Assembly: GCA_021789915.1 (NCBI GenBank)
Contig: JAJYIV010000006.1
Span: forward strand, 1-49,682
Direction: 5' to 3'
From: a bacterium
GTDB lineage: Bacteria > Patescibacteriota > Patescibacteriia > UBA9934 > GWF2-40-263
Length of the DNA stretch: 49,682 bases
A program made the position numbers and the translations under genes. How positions within the stretch are numbered: position 1 is the first letter of the stretch; the number at the start of each line of letters is the position of its first letter. A model generated the notes under the pieces. The model did no database searches, was not told where the DNA came from, and saw nothing but the letters and a program-made list of their open reading frames with translations. This document shows positions 26,758 through 34,851 of the stretch, in pieces.

Positions 26758-27795
26758 ATGCCTTTTGAAAAGATCATCTGGTTCCTGGCGGCTTTTCTCC
26801 TCGCGGCGCTCGCGTCCGCGGGCGTGATTCGCGTTGCCAGGCGCTTCGGCATCGTCGACCGACCGGGCGCGCGCAAAATCCACGCGCGGCCGATGCCGCT
26901 CTTGGGCGGGCTCGCCATCTACGCCACGCTGGCCGCCTGCCTCATCACCGTGCTGATCGTCTCGCCCACGCTCACGTCCGGACTGGTAACGCTGCGGCAG
27001 TACGCCGGCTTCCTGCTGGGCGGCCTGGTGCTCGTCGTCGGCGGCGCGCTGGACGACGCCTTCAATCTGCCGCCGCGGCTCTCCATCCTGCCGCCGCTGC
27101 TCTCCGCGCTCGTCGCCGTCGCCTTCGGCACGCAGGTGAGCAAGCTGACGAATCCCTTGGGCGGCGTGTTCCTCGTGCCCGCGTGGCTGTCGGATCTCCT
27201 CGTCTTCGTCTGGCTGATGGTCGTGATGTACACGACCAAGCTGTTGGACGGCCTGGACGGGCTGGCGGCCGGCGTCGCGGCGATCGGCGCGGCGATGGTG
27301 CTGCTGCTGTCGCTGACGGCGGCGTACTTCCAGCCGGACGTGGCGCTCCTGTCGTCCATCGTGCTGGGCGCGCTGCTCGGCTTCCTCGCGTGGAACTTCC
27401 ATCCGGCGAAGCTGTTCCTCGGCGAAGGCGGCAGCACCTTGGTAGGCTACGCGCTGGGTACGCTGGCCGTGATTTCCGGCGGCAAGCTCGCCATCGCGCT
27501 TTTGGTCGTCGGCATTCCGCTGCTCGACGTCGCGTGGACGGTGCTGCGCCGCGTCCGCGCGGGCGGTTGGAAAAGCGCCTTCCGCGGCGACCGGCGGCAC
27601 CTCCATCACCGGCTGCTCGACATCGGCTGGAGCCAGCGTCGCATCGTCCTGTCGTACTATGCCGCGGCGGCCGCCTTCGGCCTTTCGGCGCTCTTCCTGC
27701 AAAGCCGCGAGAAGCTGTTCGCCCTCGGCCTGCTCTCCGTCGCCATGCTGTTCATCGTCGCTTGGGTTCTTCGATATGAACGCCAACGTGCGTAA
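26758..27795 (+). CDS. WecA/TagO/MraY-family undecaprenyl-phosphate sugar-1-phosphate transferase
   Basis: A 345-residue polytopic protein with about ten transmembrane helices. Landmarks of the family: the first cytosolic loop RPGARKIHARPMPLLGGLA, GGALDDAFN (catalytic DD), KLLDGLDGLAAG, FLGEGGST (Glu where GDxGS is usual) and the C-terminal RRHLHHRLLD loop characteristic of WecA/TagO rather than MraY. It transfers a HexNAc-1-phosphate from UDP-sugar to undecaprenyl phosphate, starting a cell-surface polymer. GGAGG stands 10 nt before the ATG; a TTG at 26752 is possible. It overlaps the DUF192 gene by 20 nt. Confidence 0.9.
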   Translation: MPFEKIIWFLAAFLLAALASAGVIRVARRFGIVDRPGARKIHARPMPLLGGLAIYATLAACLITVLIVSPTLTSGLVTLRQYAGFLLGGLVLVVGGALDDAFNLPPRLSILPPLLSALVAVAFGTQVSKLTNPLGGVFLVPAWLSDLLVFVWLMVVMYTTKLLDGLDGLAAGVAAIGAAMVLLLSLTAAYFQPDVALLSSIVLGALLGFLAWNFHPAKLFLGEGGSTLVGYALGTLAVISGGKLAIALLVVGIPLLDVAWTVLRRVRAGGWKSAFRGDRRHLHHRLLDIGWSQRRIVLSYYAAAAAFGLSALFLQSREKLFALGLLSVAMLFIVAWVLRYERQRA

Positions 27796-28279
27796 ACTCG
27801 CGGCGCTTGCGGCCGCGGTCGTCATTCTGGCCGCCGGTTTTGCGCTTCTGCCGCCGCTGCTCGAGCAGCGGACGCTGAAGCCCGACGCGTCCGTCGTGTT
27901 GCCGGACAAGACGGCGTACGACGTGCGCATCGCCGACACGCCCGCCGCCCGCAGCCAGGGCCTCGGCGGCCTGGCGAGCCTCAAGCCGAACCAGGGCATG
28001 CTGTTCGTCTTTCCGGATGCCGAGCGCCCGATCTTCTGGATGAAGGACATGCGATTTCCGATCGACATCATTTGGCTGTCCAAAGGCGTCGTAGTCGACG
28101 AGGAGCTTGATGCGCCGGTGCCTCCCATCCCGTCGCAGCCGGAAGCGCGGTATCTGCCAGAGGCGGATGCGGACATGGTGCTGGAGGTGTCCGCGGGCAC
28201 ATTCGTCGCGCATCATCTGGCCAACGGGGATCGTCTTGACGTCCGCCTGCCCGCCGGGTACACTCGTCCCGCTAATTAA
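27776..28279 (+). CDS. DUF192 family exported protein
   Basis: A 167-residue protein with an N-terminal hydrophobic segment ([20 protein letters not shown]), an anchor or signal, then a DUF192 domain: [55 protein letters not shown] and the final [20 protein letters not shown]. The WMKNM-like core and the IDI(I/V)W strand are diagnostic. The family's role is unknown. It overlaps the wecA-like gene, and its 3' end carries the promoter of rplU. Confidence 0.88.
   Translation: MNANVRKLAALAAAVVILAAGFALLPPLLEQRTLKPDASVVLPDKTAYDVRIADTPAARSQGLGGLASLKPNQGMLFVFPDAERPIFWMKDMRFPIDIIWLSKGVVVDEELDAPVPPIPSQPEARYLPEADADMVLEVSAGTFVAHHLANGDRLDVRLPAGYTRPAN
28236..28264 (+). promoter_or_regulatory. Promoter of rplU
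   Basis: TTGACG (28236-28241), 17-nt spacer, TACACT (28259-28264), located inside the end of the DUF192 gene. Predicted start ~28271. Confidence 0.7.
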
Positions 28280-28295
28280 TGATCGCAGGCAAGAT

Positions 28296-28317
28296 CCCGC
28301 CGCTCGCGAGCGGCGGG
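28296..28317 (+). promoter_or_regulatory. Perfect hairpin in the rplU leader
   Basis: CCCGCCGCTCG followed directly by its reverse complement CGAGCGGCGGG, a 22-nt perfect palindrome in the ~70 nt leader. Ribosomal protein operons are often autoregulated through leader structures, so it may serve that role. No T-run follows. Confidence 0.5.
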
Positions 28318-28340
28318 AGGGGCCGCGAGCGCAAAACGAT

Positions 28341-28658
28341 ATGGTGGCCGTGATTCAAACGGGAGGCAAGCAATACATCGTCAAGGAAGGGCAGACGCTG
28401 CGCGTCGAATGGCGCAAGGACGCCGAGCCGGGTTCCAAGATCGAGCTCGACGCGCTCCTCGTCGGCAACGAGGACGGCAGCAACGTGAAAGTCGGCGCGC
28501 CGACGGTCGCCGGCGCCAAGGTGACGGCGCTGGTCGCCGCGCACGGCAAAGCGGACAAGGTTTCGGTGGTGAAGTTCAAGGCCAAGAGCCGCTACCGCCG
28601 CAATGTCGGCCACCGCCAGCCGTTCACGGAACTCACGATCGAAAAAATCACGGCCTAG
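28341..28658 (+). CDS. rplU: 50S ribosomal protein L21
   Basis: 105 residues, normal length. It starts [20 protein letters not shown] and contains the family signature [20 protein letters not shown] near the C-terminus. L21 binds 23S rRNA. The usual partner rpmA (L27) is not present downstream in this window: a terminator and a MITE-like element follow at once. Confidence 0.97.
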   Translation: MVAVIQTGGKQYIVKEGQTLRVEWRKDAEPGSKIELDALLVGNEDGSNVKVGAPTVAGAKVTALVAAHGKADKVSVVKFKAKSRYRRNVGHRQPFTELTIEKITA

Positions 28659-28672
28659 CGCCGTGATTTCGT
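28645..28672 (+). terminator. Terminator of rplU overlapping its stop codon
   Basis: AAATCACGGC-ctagc-GCCGTGATTT, perfect 10-bp stem with the TAG stop in the loop, followed by CGTT. The MITE-like insertion begins 5 nt later and its target duplication includes the terminator tail. Confidence 0.85.
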
Positions 28673-28673
28673 T

Positions 28674-28861
28674 GAGACCGTTGCAAAACTCCTTTACTCG
28701 TCATTGCGAGGACCCCGCCTGCATGCAGGCGGGGGACGAAGCAATCCTGCCGTTTCCTTCGAGAATGGAAGGATTGCTTCCCCTTCGCTTTCGCTCAGGG
28801 CTTCGGCCCTTCGGGCCTCCGGCTGTTCGGTCGCTCGCAAGACGAGTTTTACAACGGTCTC
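28674..28861. mobile_element. MITE-like element, copy 2, with 6-bp target duplication
   Basis: 188 nt. The left end GAGACCGTTGCAAAACT and right end AGTTTTACAACGGTCTC are inverted copies with one mismatch. It contains the CGTCATTGCGAG arm and the GCCTGCATGCAGGC motif of copy 1, with a longer, diverged centre. TTCGTT flanks it on both sides (28668-28673 and 28862-28867). No coding capacity. Confidence 0.9.
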
Positions 28862-28939
28862 TTCGTTTGGCGTTGACGCATCGGCGGAAAGATGATAGAC
28901 CATCGCCGTCCGTCAACCCTTTTCAGAGGAGGTTCGGTC

Positions 28940-29545
28940 ATGTTCTTTCCAAGGAATTGGATGGTCTTCGTCCTGAAGATCGTCTCGGTGGCGATGTTGA
29001 CCGCCGTCATTCTCCCGAACGTGAAAGATCAGACGTACCCTCGCGCGCTTCCGTCGCTCTTCTTGCTGGTCGGCTTTTTGTGGCTGCTCGTCGGTTTTCC
29101 CGCGTACGTCGCCGGCATCTTGGCGGAGCAGCACAAGCAAACGCTCGTCCGCGTGCGCGCGGCGCACGAGCTGGCGGATATCGATGCCACATTGTTCGAG
29201 CCCGGCATCAGGTTGACGCCGCCGGCGCCGGCTTTGTCCCGTGTTCTGTTTGATCTGTATCCCGACTCTGAACGTCCGAAACGGCGCTCTGATTTGCGCG
29301 GCGTGAAAGATGCCGTCCTCGGCGCCGTCCGCGGTCAGCTGCGCGTCGGAGAGCGGATCAATGAAGACGGGTTGCAGCTCGTCTCGCCGACCCGGTGGAA
29401 AGTGAAGACGAACTCGGGGCGGACGATCACCGTCGACCTCGCCCACGTGTGCGACAAGAACGGAAGGCTGCGCGCCGAGATTGAGGCGCACGAGCAGGAG
29501 CTGAATCCGTCGCCCGCGGACGCACCGCCTTCGTCGACGCCCTAG
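28940..29545 (+). CDS. Two-helix membrane protein of unknown function
   Basis: A 201-residue product with two transmembrane helices (MVFVLKIVSVAMLTAVILP, LPSLFLLVGFLWLLVGFPAY) in the first 65 residues, then a soluble domain that ends with strand-rich 'DGLQLVSPTRWKVKTNSGRT' and a charged tail. GAGGAGG lies at a good distance before the ATG at 28940. No family recognised. Its own terminator follows. Confidence 0.65.
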   Translation: MFFPRNWMVFVLKIVSVAMLTAVILPNVKDQTYPRALPSLFLLVGFLWLLVGFPAYVAGILAEQHKQTLVRVRAAHELADIDATLFEPGIRLTPPAPALSRVLFDLYPDSERPKRRSDLRGVKDAVLGAVRGQLRVGERINEDGLQLVSPTRWKVKTNSGRTITVDLAHVCDKNGRLRAEIEAHEQELNPSPADAPPSSTP

Positions 29546-29566
29546 CCGCCGCGCGCCGAACATCTG

Positions 29567-29598
29567 CCGGCTGTCCCCTCAGGACGGCCGGATTTTTT
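29567..29598 (+). terminator. Terminator after the gene 28940-29545
   Basis: CCGGCTGTCC-cctca-GGACGGCCGG (one G-T pair) then ATTTTTTG. Confidence 0.88.
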
Positions 29599-29606
29599 GT
29601 CGGCAA

Positions 29607-29633
29607 GAAAAAAGACGGCGCGCGAACGCCGTC
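29607..29633 (-). terminator. Terminator of the minus-strand gene 29652-30065
   Basis: GACGGCG-cgcgaa-CGCCGTC, followed on the minus strand by TTTTTTCTTG. Confidence 0.82.
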
Positions 29634-29651
29634 CGGGAGAAGAAGACCGTG

Positions 29652-30065
29652 TCAGCTGGGGAATGTCCGCGACATGCCGAGCCGTTTGCCGTCCGGGCCT
29701 TTCGTCTGCGCGGCAAGCGCCCAGCCGATGATCACCGTCGCGAAGTACCAGCCGGTGTATGCGCCCGCGCCGGCGAAGTTCTTCGCGAGGAAGCCGTCCA
29801 ACAGCGCGCCGCCCCATCCCTTGTTCAGGAAATGGATGCCCGCAAACAGGCACGACACGCCGGCGAGCGCACAGGCGCTCATGAGGATGGTCGCGCGCGC
29901 TTCGTCTTGGTCCGTCTGTTCCAGCCGGCCGGTATGCCGTTGCCGGGCGCGGCGCCTGTCTCCGGCGAGCAGATTTTGCGTCGCCCAGTAGCAGGTGAGC
30001 GCCCACGAGAGCGCGTTCGCGACGAAGAGGATCGCCGCGAAAAGCAGAGCCATGTGCGGGGTCAT
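29652..30065 (-). CDS. Small polytopic membrane protein
   Basis: A 137-residue protein with about four hydrophobic segments (MALLFAAILFVANALSWALT; ILMSACALAGVSCLFAGIHF; AYTGWYFATVIIGWALAA) and a basic loop RRRARQRHTGR between the first two. The start is set by GGAGG 6 nt before the ATG on the minus strand; a longer frame (to 30110) has no such site. No family recognised. It lies convergent with the preceding plus-strand gene, each with its own terminator. Confidence 0.6.
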   Translation of the reverse strand: MTPHMALLFAAILFVANALSWALTCYWATQNLLAGDRRRARQRHTGRLEQTDQDEARATILMSACALAGVSCLFAGIHFLNKGWGGALLDGFLAKNFAGAGAYTGWYFATVIIGWALAAQTKGPDGKRLGMSRTFPS

Positions 30066-30140
30066 GCGAACCTCCGGGGAAAAGAACGGCGAGCGCCGGC
30101 AGTTCATCATGTGCCGCAGTCCGCGTCAAGACGCGTACGC

Positions 30141-30168
30141 AAACCAAACCCCGCCCATGAGGGCGGGG
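30141..30168 (-). terminator. Terminator downstream of the tRNA gene
   Basis: CCCCGCCC-atga-GGGCGGGG with TTTGGTTT following on the minus strand, 18 nt beyond the tRNA 3' end. Confidence 0.75.
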
Positions 30169-30185
30169 CGGTGGTCCCGGGTTTG

Positions 30186-30257
30186 TGGACCCGACCGGAT
30201 TTGAACCGGCAATCCTCGTTGTCAAAGCGAGTAGGGTACCGTTACCCTCACGGGCCC
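30186..30257 (-). tRNA. tRNA gene with an abnormal anticodon arm (Val-GAC or Gln-UUG-like loop)
   Basis: 72 nt on the minus strand. The acceptor stem GGGCCCG/CGGGTCC, D arm AGGG-TAACGGTA-CCCT, and T arm GCCGG-TTCAAAT-CCGGT are canonical; A73 is the discriminator and CCA is not encoded. The anticodon arm is CTCG-CTTTGACAA-CGAG: four pairs and a nine-base loop, or five pairs with a C-A mismatch closing TTTGACA. The loop contains both a canonical Val(GAC) loop (TTGACAA) and a canonical Gln(UUG) loop (CTTTGAC), so the identity is uncertain; A73 favours Val. A strict 7-base count would give anticodon UGA with an unusual C37. Confidence 0.8.
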
Positions 30258-30282
30258 AGAGTCCGGCCCGGGATGAAAACGA

Positions 30283-30324
30283 AAGAATCCCCCAATGCCT
30301 AAAACAGGCAGATGGGGGATTCTT
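30283..30324. terminator. Long hairpin downstream of recR
   Basis: AAGAATCCCCCA and TGGGGGATTCTT form a perfect 12-bp stem with an inner GCCT/AGGC pair. It separates recR (minus) from the tRNA gene. The flank TTTCGTTTTC on the minus strand fits a recR terminator. Confidence 0.65.
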
Positions 30325-30417
30325 GTCGTGACAACGAAGTAAATCCGTAAGGATCCTACTCGCTTGCAGATATTTCAGCAGACTTTTTTGCCATTGTCAA
30401 TGGGTGCCTGTGGAAAA

Positions 30418-31023
30418 CTACATGGTCCTCCGTCCCTTGAGCGCGTCGCCGAGCGTCACTTCGTCGGCATATTCGATCGAGGCTCCGATCGGCAAGCCGC
30501 GCGCCAGGCGCGTAACCGCGCGGCCGAACGGCGCGAGTTGTTTGGCCAGATACAAAATTGTGGTTTCGCCCTGCACGTTGGGCGAGAAGGCCAGAATGAT
30601 CTCGCGGATCGTTTCGTCCGCCCGCACGCGCTCGACGAGCTCGCGCACGCGCAGCGCGTCGGGCGTGACGCCCTCGATCGGGTTCAGCGTCCCGCCGAGC
30701 ACGTGGTACAGCCCCTTGTAGGCGTCGGTGGATTCCATCGTCGCGATGTCGCGGCTCTCCTCGACCACGCACAGCAGCGACGCGTCGCGCCGCGCGTCGG
30801 TGCAGATCTCGCAGACGCCGCCGCCCGCGGTGTAGGTGTAGCAGCGGCTGCAGGTCTGGATGCGCTCGCCCAGCGCGACCAGCGCCCGGGCCACGGACTC
30901 GATGTCCGCCTTCGGCTGCTTGAGCAAATAAAACACGTACCGAAGGGCGGTCTTCGGCCCGACGCCCGGCAGCCGCGCCAGGGCGGCCGCCGCGTTCTGG
31001 ATGGGTTCGGGGAAGCGGCGCAT
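30418..31023 (-). CDS. recR: Recombination protein RecR
   Basis: 201 residues, normal length. Helix-hairpin-helix LARLPGVGPKTALRYVFYLL at the N-terminus, a C4 zinc finger with Cys at 58, 61, 71 and 74 (CSRCYTYTAGGGVCEIC), and a Toprim domain (LLCVVEESRDIATMEST, then IILAFSPNVQGETTILYLAK). It works with RecF/RecO to load RecA at gaps. It follows ybaB on the same strand with a 24-nt gap, the usual ybaB-recR pairing. Confidence 0.96.
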   Translation of the reverse strand: MRRFPEPIQNAAAALARLPGVGPKTALRYVFYLLKQPKADIESVARALVALGERIQTCSRCYTYTAGGGVCEICTDARRDASLLCVVEESRDIATMESTDAYKGLYHVLGGTLNPIEGVTPDALRVRELVERVRADETIREIILAFSPNVQGETTILYLAKQLAPFGRAVTRLARGLPIGASIEYADEVTLGDALKGRRTM

Positions 31024-31047
31024 GGGAGGAGGCGCAGCCGGGCCATT

Positions 31048-31353
31048 CTACCCGCCGAGGTTCTTGAGCATATCCAGGCCGCCCATGTCCTTGATCTTGG
31101 TCGCCATCTGGGCATGCAGCTTCTTCACGGCGTCATTCACCGCGTCCTTGACGGCATCCTGCAGTTTGGCGCGGTCCTTGAGCATCTCGTCGTCGATCTG
31201 CACGTCCAAAATGCGCTGATTGCCGTTCATCCTCGTCTTGACCTTGCCCCAGGCGCCCGAACCTTCGACGACGACTTCCTCCATCGCGGACTGCATCTGC
31301 TTGGCCTGGTCGCGCATGTCTTTTACGGCCTTGATTTTGGAGAACATGGACAT
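31048..31353 (-). CDS. ybaB: YbaB/EbfC family nucleoid-associated protein
   Basis: A 101-residue protein with the YbaB pattern: an N-terminal helix (FSKIKAVKDMRDQAKQMQSA), strand 'VVVEGSGAWGKVKTRMNGNQ', then RILDVQIDDEML and a C-terminal helix. YbaB dimers bind DNA as tweezers. It sits between dnaB and recR, as in many bacteria. Start 31353 (MSM) or 31347 are both possible. Confidence 0.93.
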   Translation of the reverse strand: MSMFSKIKAVKDMRDQAKQMQSAMEEVVVEGSGAWGKVKTRMNGNQRILDVQIDDEMLKDRAKLQDAVKDAVNDAVKKLHAQMATKIKDMGGLDMLKNLGG

Positions 31354-31377
31354 AGGGAAGTGATTGAGTGGCGGAGG

Positions 31378-31437
31378 GATGGAGTCAGGGCGAAGGAGTG
31401 GCAGCAAGTAACTGGTAGCTGTGGCGAGAGACGCGAG
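31378..31437. repeat. GGAGTCAGGGCGAAGGAGT tract between dnaB and ybaB
   Basis: Degenerate units 'ggagtcagggcgaaggagtg' and 'aactggtagctgtggcg' fill the gap on the side of the dnaB stop. Confidence 0.5.
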
Positions 31438-32949
31438 CTAACGCCGAGATCCAGCGGATGCGTCGCTGCCCATGGAGTCCACGGGCGGCGGCGGGACGGC
31501 GCTGGCGGCCGGGGGCGGACCGGACGGCGGGGCGGTTGCCATCGGGGCGAAGCCCGCGGCGGCCGGGGTGTTGGCCGGCGGCGGGACATAGGAGCCGCGC
31601 GCCAGGTTTTGGAACGACGTGCGCTTGCTGTCGAAGAACAGCCGCATCATGCCGGTCGGCCCGTTGCGGTGCTTGGCGATGTGGATCTCGGCGACGGTCT
31701 TCTCCTCCGGCGCCAGATCCTCCTCGCGGTAGTTGCGGTCGGCCGACTTGCGGTAGATGAACATCACCACGTCGGCGTCCTGCTCGATGGAACCCGAGTC
31801 GCGCAGATGCGAGAGGCGCGGGATGGCCGGTTTGTTGAGCTCCACCGCGCGCGACAGCTGCGCCAGCGCGAGCACCGGCACGTTCAGCTCCTTGGCGATC
31901 TGCTTCAATCCGCGCGAAATCTCGGACACTTCCTGCACGCGGTTGTCGCTGCTGGCGTTCTTGTTGCGTCCTTCCATCAGCTGCAGGTAGTCGACGATGA
32001 CGAGGCCGAGCCCGTGCTCCATCTGCAATCTTCGCGCCTTGGTGCGCATCTCCATGATGGTGAGCGACGCCGTGTCGTCGATGAAGATGGGCGCTTCCGA
32101 CAGCACGCCGAGCGTGTGGGCGATGCGCGGGAAGTCGTCGTCGCGGTCGGACAGGTGGCCGGTGCGCAGCTTCCACAGATCGATGTTCGCTTCCGCGCAG
32201 ATCATGCGGTCCACCAGCTGCTCCTTGGACATCTCCAGCGAGAACACCGCCACGGGCTTCTTGCTGCGCACGGCGACGTGGCGGGCGACGTCCAGGGCCA
32301 GCGACGTCTTGCCCACGGAAGGGCGGGCGGCCAGGACGACGAGGTCGGACTTCTGCAGGCCGGCCAGCAGGTTGTCCAAATCCGTGAAGCCGGTCGGCAC
32401 GCCGCGCAGCTTGCCCTTGTCGCGGTGCAGCTCGTCGATGCGCTCGAAGGCGTCCTCCAGCACGCTGCGGATCGGCACGAACGTGTTCTTGAGGTGCTGC
32501 TGGGAGACGGCGAAAAGCGCGCGCTCGGCCTCGTCCAGCGTGGCGTCCACCTCGCTCGCCTCGTCGAAGCCGAGCTGGCTGATGGTGGAGGCCGCCGAGA
32601 GCAGGCGGCGCAGCGTCGATTTTTTCTGCACGATGTCGGCGTAATGCGCCACGTGCGCGGCGGTCGGGACGGCATTGGACAGCTCCACGAGATACGCGCG
32701 CCCGCCGATGCGCGCGAGCGAGCCTTTCTCCTCCAGCCGGTTGCCCAGGGCCAGCAGGTCGATCGGATCATGACGCTCGTAGAGTTCGAGCATCGCCTCG
32801 TAGATGAGGCGGTGGGCGTCGCGGTAGAAGTCCTCCGGACGGAGGACGTCGGCGATTTTGAGCATCGCTTCCTTGTCGATCAAAAGCGCGCCGAGCAGCG
32901 ATTGCTCGGCCTCAAGATTGTGCGGAGGAATGCGCTCGACGCCGGCCAT
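31438..32949 (-). CDS. dnaB: Replicative DNA helicase DnaB
   Basis: 503 residues. The N-terminal DnaB domain starts PPHNLEAEQSLLGALLIDKE. The RecA-like helicase domain shows GVPTGFTDLDNLLAGLQKSD, Walker A AARPSVGKTSLA, Walker B LVIVDYLQLM, and SRAVELNKPAIPRLSHLRDS with GSIEQDADVVMFIYR. The last ~50 residues are Pro/Ala-rich and probably disordered, as in some actinobacterial and CPR DnaB proteins. It unwinds the fork as a hexamer. MAGVERIPPHN at 32949 is the family start. Confidence 0.97.
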   Translation of the reverse strand: MAGVERIPPHNLEAEQSLLGALLIDKEAMLKIADVLRPEDFYRDAHRLIYEAMLELYERHDPIDLLALGNRLEEKGSLARIGGRAYLVELSNAVPTAAHVAHYADIVQKKSTLRRLLSAASTISQLGFDEASEVDATLDEAERALFAVSQQHLKNTFVPIRSVLEDAFERIDELHRDKGKLRGVPTGFTDLDNLLAGLQKSDLVVLAARPSVGKTSLALDVARHVAVRSKKPVAVFSLEMSKEQLVDRMICAEANIDLWKLRTGHLSDRDDDFPRIAHTLGVLSEAPIFIDDTASLTIMEMRTKARRLQMEHGLGLVIVDYLQLMEGRNKNASSDNRVQEVSEISRGLKQIAKELNVPVLALAQLSRAVELNKPAIPRLSHLRDSGSIEQDADVVMFIYRKSADRNYREEDLAPEEKTVAEIHIAKHRNGPTGMMRLFFDSKRTSFQNLARGSYVPPPANTPAAAGFAPMATAPPSGPPPAASAVPPPPVDSMGSDASAGSRR

Positions 32950-33011
32950 ACCGCGACGACAGGTCGCCCGTATCTTACGGACCCGCCGTCCGGCGGGCAA
33001 GGGATAACCTG

Positions 33012-33020
33012 TGGTATACT
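33012..33020 (+). promoter_or_regulatory. Extended -10 promoter of the permease gene
   Basis: TGG-TATACT upstream of the ATG at 33038; expected start ~33027, leaving an 11-nt leader. No clear -35. Confidence 0.55.
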
Positions 33021-33037
33021 TGTGCGCAGATTTCCCT

Positions 33038-34183
33038 ATGCTCCAGCCGGATTTCAAGTCCCTGCGCGCCGTGGGCACGTTCGTCGGATCCATCGTGGGC
33101 GCGGGCATTCTCGGATTGCCGTACGTCTTCGCCCAAAGCGGGCCGGAGATCGGCGCCGCCTGGCTGCTGGTGCTGGGCGCCGTCATGCTCGGCATCTTTT
33201 TGATGTACGCGGAGGTCGTCTTGAAGACGCCCGGCCATCACCGCATCGGCGGCTACGTGGAAGCCCATCTCGGCCGGCGCTGGGGCCTGTTCGCGACCGT
33301 GGTATTCGCGGGCGCCGTGATGGGCGCCATGACGGCGTATGTCATCCTCGGCAGCGGCTTCTTGTACGGCCTGCTGCATCCGTGGATCGGCGGCAGCCGG
33401 ATCCTCTACGCGCTGGCCATGACGGCCGTGGCGGCGGCGGCCACGTGGCGCGGCACGAGGTTCACGTCGCGGATGGAAGGCGTGGTCGTCGGCATCCTCC
33501 TGTTCCTGTTCGGCTTCGTGATCCTGGCGTCGCTGCCGTACGTCGCCTGGCAGAATCTCGCCGCGGCGCGCGCGGACGGCCTGCTGCTGCCCTACGGCGT
33601 CATCCTCTTCGCCCTGTCCGGTCTGGGCGTCGTGCCGGAAATCAGCGTCGTGCTCGGCGCGCGGCGGCGGCGCCTGCCGCACGCCATCACCGTCGGCCTG
33701 TTCACGGTGGTCATGCTCTACCTGCTGTTTTCGCTGTCCGTCGTCGGCGTCACCGGCTCGGCCACGACGCCGGAAGCGTTTGACGGCCTGACGGCCGTGC
33801 TGGGCGGCAGCTTCGGCGCCGTCAGTTTCCTGCTCGGTTCCCTCATCGTGCTCTCCGTGTTTTCCATGAGCTCGCTGCAGCTGCGGCATTCCCTCCAATA
33901 CGACGTGCGCGTGCCGCGCACCATCGCCTGGGTCCTCGCTTCCTTCCCGCCCGTCATCCTCTACCTGCTGGGCGTGAACATGTTCATCAGCCTCATCGGA
34001 TTCGTCGGCTCCGTGTTCGCAGGCCTGGTCGGCATCATCATCATCCTTACGTATGAACGGATGCGCCGCAGCCCGGTGTGCAAGGAGTATCGCTGCATGA
34101 ACATCCCGTCGCCGGTCAGCCTTGTCATCGCGCTGATGTTCGGCGCCGGCGTCGTCGTGGAAATCGTTTCGCTGCTGCATTGA
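33038..34183 (+). CDS. Amino acid permease (AAAP / aromatic amino acid family)
   Basis: A 381-residue protein with about eleven transmembrane helices. TM1 carries the LeuT-fold unwound motif GSIVGAGILGLPYVFAQSG, close to TyrP/Mtr/SdaC-type permeases. Later LLPYGVILFALSGLGVVPEI corresponds to TM6. It probably imports an amino acid by proton symport, which suits an organism with limited biosynthesis. It is divergent from dnaB and followed by another membrane protein gene. Confidence 0.88.
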   Translation: MLQPDFKSLRAVGTFVGSIVGAGILGLPYVFAQSGPEIGAAWLLVLGAVMLGIFLMYAEVVLKTPGHHRIGGYVEAHLGRRWGLFATVVFAGAVMGAMTAYVILGSGFLYGLLHPWIGGSRILYALAMTAVAAAATWRGTRFTSRMEGVVVGILLFLFGFVILASLPYVAWQNLAAARADGLLLPYGVILFALSGLGVVPEISVVLGARRRRLPHAITVGLFTVVMLYLLFSLSVVGVTGSATTPEAFDGLTAVLGGSFGAVSFLLGSLIVLSVFSMSSLQLRHSLQYDVRVPRTIAWVLASFPPVILYLLGVNMFISLIGFVGSVFAGLVGIIIILTYERMRRSPVCKEYRCMNIPSPVSLVIALMFGAGVVVEIVSLLH

Positions 34184-34266
34184 CGAAACCGCGTGTTCGT
34201 GCTAGCCTTTCGCGTCCGACGGGTTCGGACCAACCGCATTTCGCGGCTGAAAGAAGGAGGAGCAAG

Positions 34267-34833
34267 ATGGAAGAGGCGGTTGACTTTTCGTCATCGTCAT
34301 ACGCATTCGCGGGCTTCGTGGCTGGTGCCATCGGCCTGACGGCTTCGGTGGCAGCCGACGTCGGATGTCCTGCTCCGGTGTTCGCGATGTGGGCGATGCT
34401 CGCCGCGATCGCCGTCGGTGCGGCCGCTCTCGTTGTCGGCGCCGCGTTGCGCCGGACGAAACACGCGGACGAGGCGTTGGACTTTTACGGGTTCGGCCTG
34501 GCCTCCCTTGGCGCATGCGCGGCGCTCGTGCCGCTGTTCGCCGCCTGCCACGGCGCGTCGGTGGAAGGGGCCGCGGTCCTGTTCGTCGTTCTGACCCTCG
34601 GCGTGGTCATCGAGCAGGCGCGCGTCATCTTCCGCCTCGGAGGCGCATGGGATTTCTGGGGCCCGTACGGCGTCGCCATCACGACCATCGAGGCCTTGGC
34701 GGTGCTTGGGTCCATCGTCAGCGCGTCTGCGGATGCGCGGTACTCGAGCGCGCTGATCGGTTTGATCTCTCCGTTCGTCCTTGTCGTGGCCTTTCATCCA
34801 TACGGCAAAAAAGGCCACGAAACGTGGACGTAA
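34267..34833 (+). CDS. Polytopic membrane protein of unknown function
   Basis: A 188-residue protein with about five transmembrane helices (for example FAGFVAGAIGLTASVAADVG; FAMWAMLAAIAVGAAALVVG; ISPFVLVVAFHPYG) and short loops. AAGGAGGAG stands right before the ATG. No family recognised. It ends in a hairpin terminator that overlaps the end of the convergent folD gene. Confidence 0.65.
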   Translation: MEEAVDFSSSSYAFAGFVAGAIGLTASVAADVGCPAPVFAMWAMLAAIAVGAAALVVGAALRRTKHADEALDFYGFGLASLGACAALVPLFAACHGASVEGAAVLFVVLTLGVVIEQARVIFRLGGAWDFWGPYGVAITTIEALAVLGSIVSASADARYSSALIGLISPFVLVVAFHPYGKKGHETWT

Positions 34834-34851
34834 GGCCGTCAAGGCTCGCTG

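Noticed and set aside
30364-33783. 1139-codon plus-strand frame across recR, ybaB and dnaB
   Set aside because: It runs antisense to three recognised conserved genes and into the permease in the wrong frame; low-complexity composition.
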